Part shown: piece after piece, positions 5,331 to 5,594 of the stretch | Layout of the letters: every line of letters starts with the position of its first letter | How positions within the stretch are numbered: position 1 is the first letter of the stretch | Origin: Hyphomicrobiales bacterium | Lineage (GTDB): Bacteria; Pseudomonadota; Alphaproteobacteria; Rhizobiales; Afifellaceae | DNA length: 5,594 nucleotides | Reading direction: 5' to 3' | Assembly (NCBI GenBank): GCA_013812985.1 | Contig: JACCSN010000217.1 | Span: 1 to 5,594 of the forward strand | The notes under the pieces: model-generated | Databases searched by the model: none | The model's input: only the letters and a program-made list of their open reading frames with translations | What the model was told of the DNA's origin: nothing | Program-made: the position numbers and the translations under genes

Positions 5331-5594
5331 CCGCTGACGCAGACACGGCAGCCGCCACGCCATCCCACGGCCGCGTCGCCTCGCGCCAGCCGCAGCGCCG
5401 GCGCTTCCGCCTTGCTTCCTGGGCGCCGGTGTTTGTGCTCATCGTGCTCTGCGCCATCATCGCCGCCATCAACCCGAACTTCCTCTCCTTCGGCAACTTC
5501 GTGCGGATCAGCCAGGCGGCGATGATCCCGCTGGTGCTCGGCATGGGGGCGACCTTCATCATCCTGATGGGCTCCATCGACCTGTCGGTGGAAG
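5327..5594 (+). CDS. Sugar ABC transporter permease (RbsC-like, BPD_transp_2), N-terminal part
   Basis: The first 89 codons of an inner-membrane permease that forms the channel of a ribose/xylose-type ABC importer, working with a periplasmic binding protein and an ATPase. Start GTG has GAGAGG (5314-5319) 7 bases upstream. A 30-residue Arg/Ala-rich cytoplasmic leader is followed by a membrane segment at about 32-48 (WAPVFVLIVLCAIIAAI), the family's NPNFLSFGNF stretch (49-58), a second membrane segment at about 64-82, and GSIDLSVE (82-89), matching the conserved GxIDLSVG signature. The gene runs off the right edge. The transported sugar cannot be told. It is much more GC-rich than the gene on its left, and probably host DNA rather than island. 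Confidence 0.88.
   Translation, partial: MTADADTAAATPSHGRVASRQPQRRRFRLASWAPVFVLIVLCAIIAAINPNFLSFGNFVRISQAAMIPLVLGMGATFIILMGSIDLSVE

Noticed and set aside
4711..5337. GTGACCGCTGA occurs at 4711-4721 and again at 5327-5337, a possible attachment duplication
   Set aside because: An 11-base match is expected several times by chance in a window this long, the flanks do not match, and the second copy is the start of the permease gene.
1..5594. CRISPR array, tRNA or rRNA gene
   Set aside because: No regularly spaced direct repeats and no cloverleaf or rRNA-like sequence were seen on either strand.

Overview
This is a GC-rich bacterial window. It most resembles an alphaproteobacterium of the rhizobial order (Hyphomicrobiales). 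The reasons are the base and codon use, an IS91-type element with its own integrase, and an interspersed palindromic repeat at about 4729-4811 whose translation (VGKAQRAH...) recurs in rhizobial genomes as a spurious 'protein'. That placement rests on recall, not on a search.

Layout, left to right. (1) From the left edge to about 2157 lies a two-gene IS91-family element on the minus strand. A tyrosine recombinase (1249-2157) is read first, then a Y2 HUH transposase (49-1242) 6 bases further on. The outer end beyond the transposase is cut by the window edge. The other end lies somewhere in the gene-poor stretch 2158-2555. (2) From 2556 to about 4525, also on the minus strand, is a second, unrelated mobile-DNA module. 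It holds a P4/DUF4102-type integrase overlapping by one base with an unrecognised 262-residue protein that has an AT-hook-like motif and a possible helix-turn-helix. (3) From 4526 to 4856 is a gene-free stretch with two hairpin-forming elements. (4) 4857-5246 on the minus strand is a small protein that looks like an Imm1-family immunity protein. Its centre is about 38% GC (5' coding edge and flanks much higher), and no toxin is beside it. (5) From 5327 to the right edge, on the plus strand, is the start of a sugar-type ABC transporter permease. A possible relic of the preceding gene's last codons ends in the GTGA that starts the permease.

Taken together, this looks like the edge of an integrated island. 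An integrase module, an orphan immunity gene and an IS91 element sit against a host sugar-transport operon that seems to have lost its upstream part.

The most interesting signals are regulatory. The ribosome-binding site and start codon of the IS recombinase lie inside a 13-pair stem (2155-2189). The ribosome-binding site of the transposase can be paired away by one of two mutually exclusive hairpins (1222-1250), and its Shine-Dalgarno overlaps the recombinase stop codon. This suggests a translational lock with coupled opening, so that the transposase is made only when the recombinase is translated.
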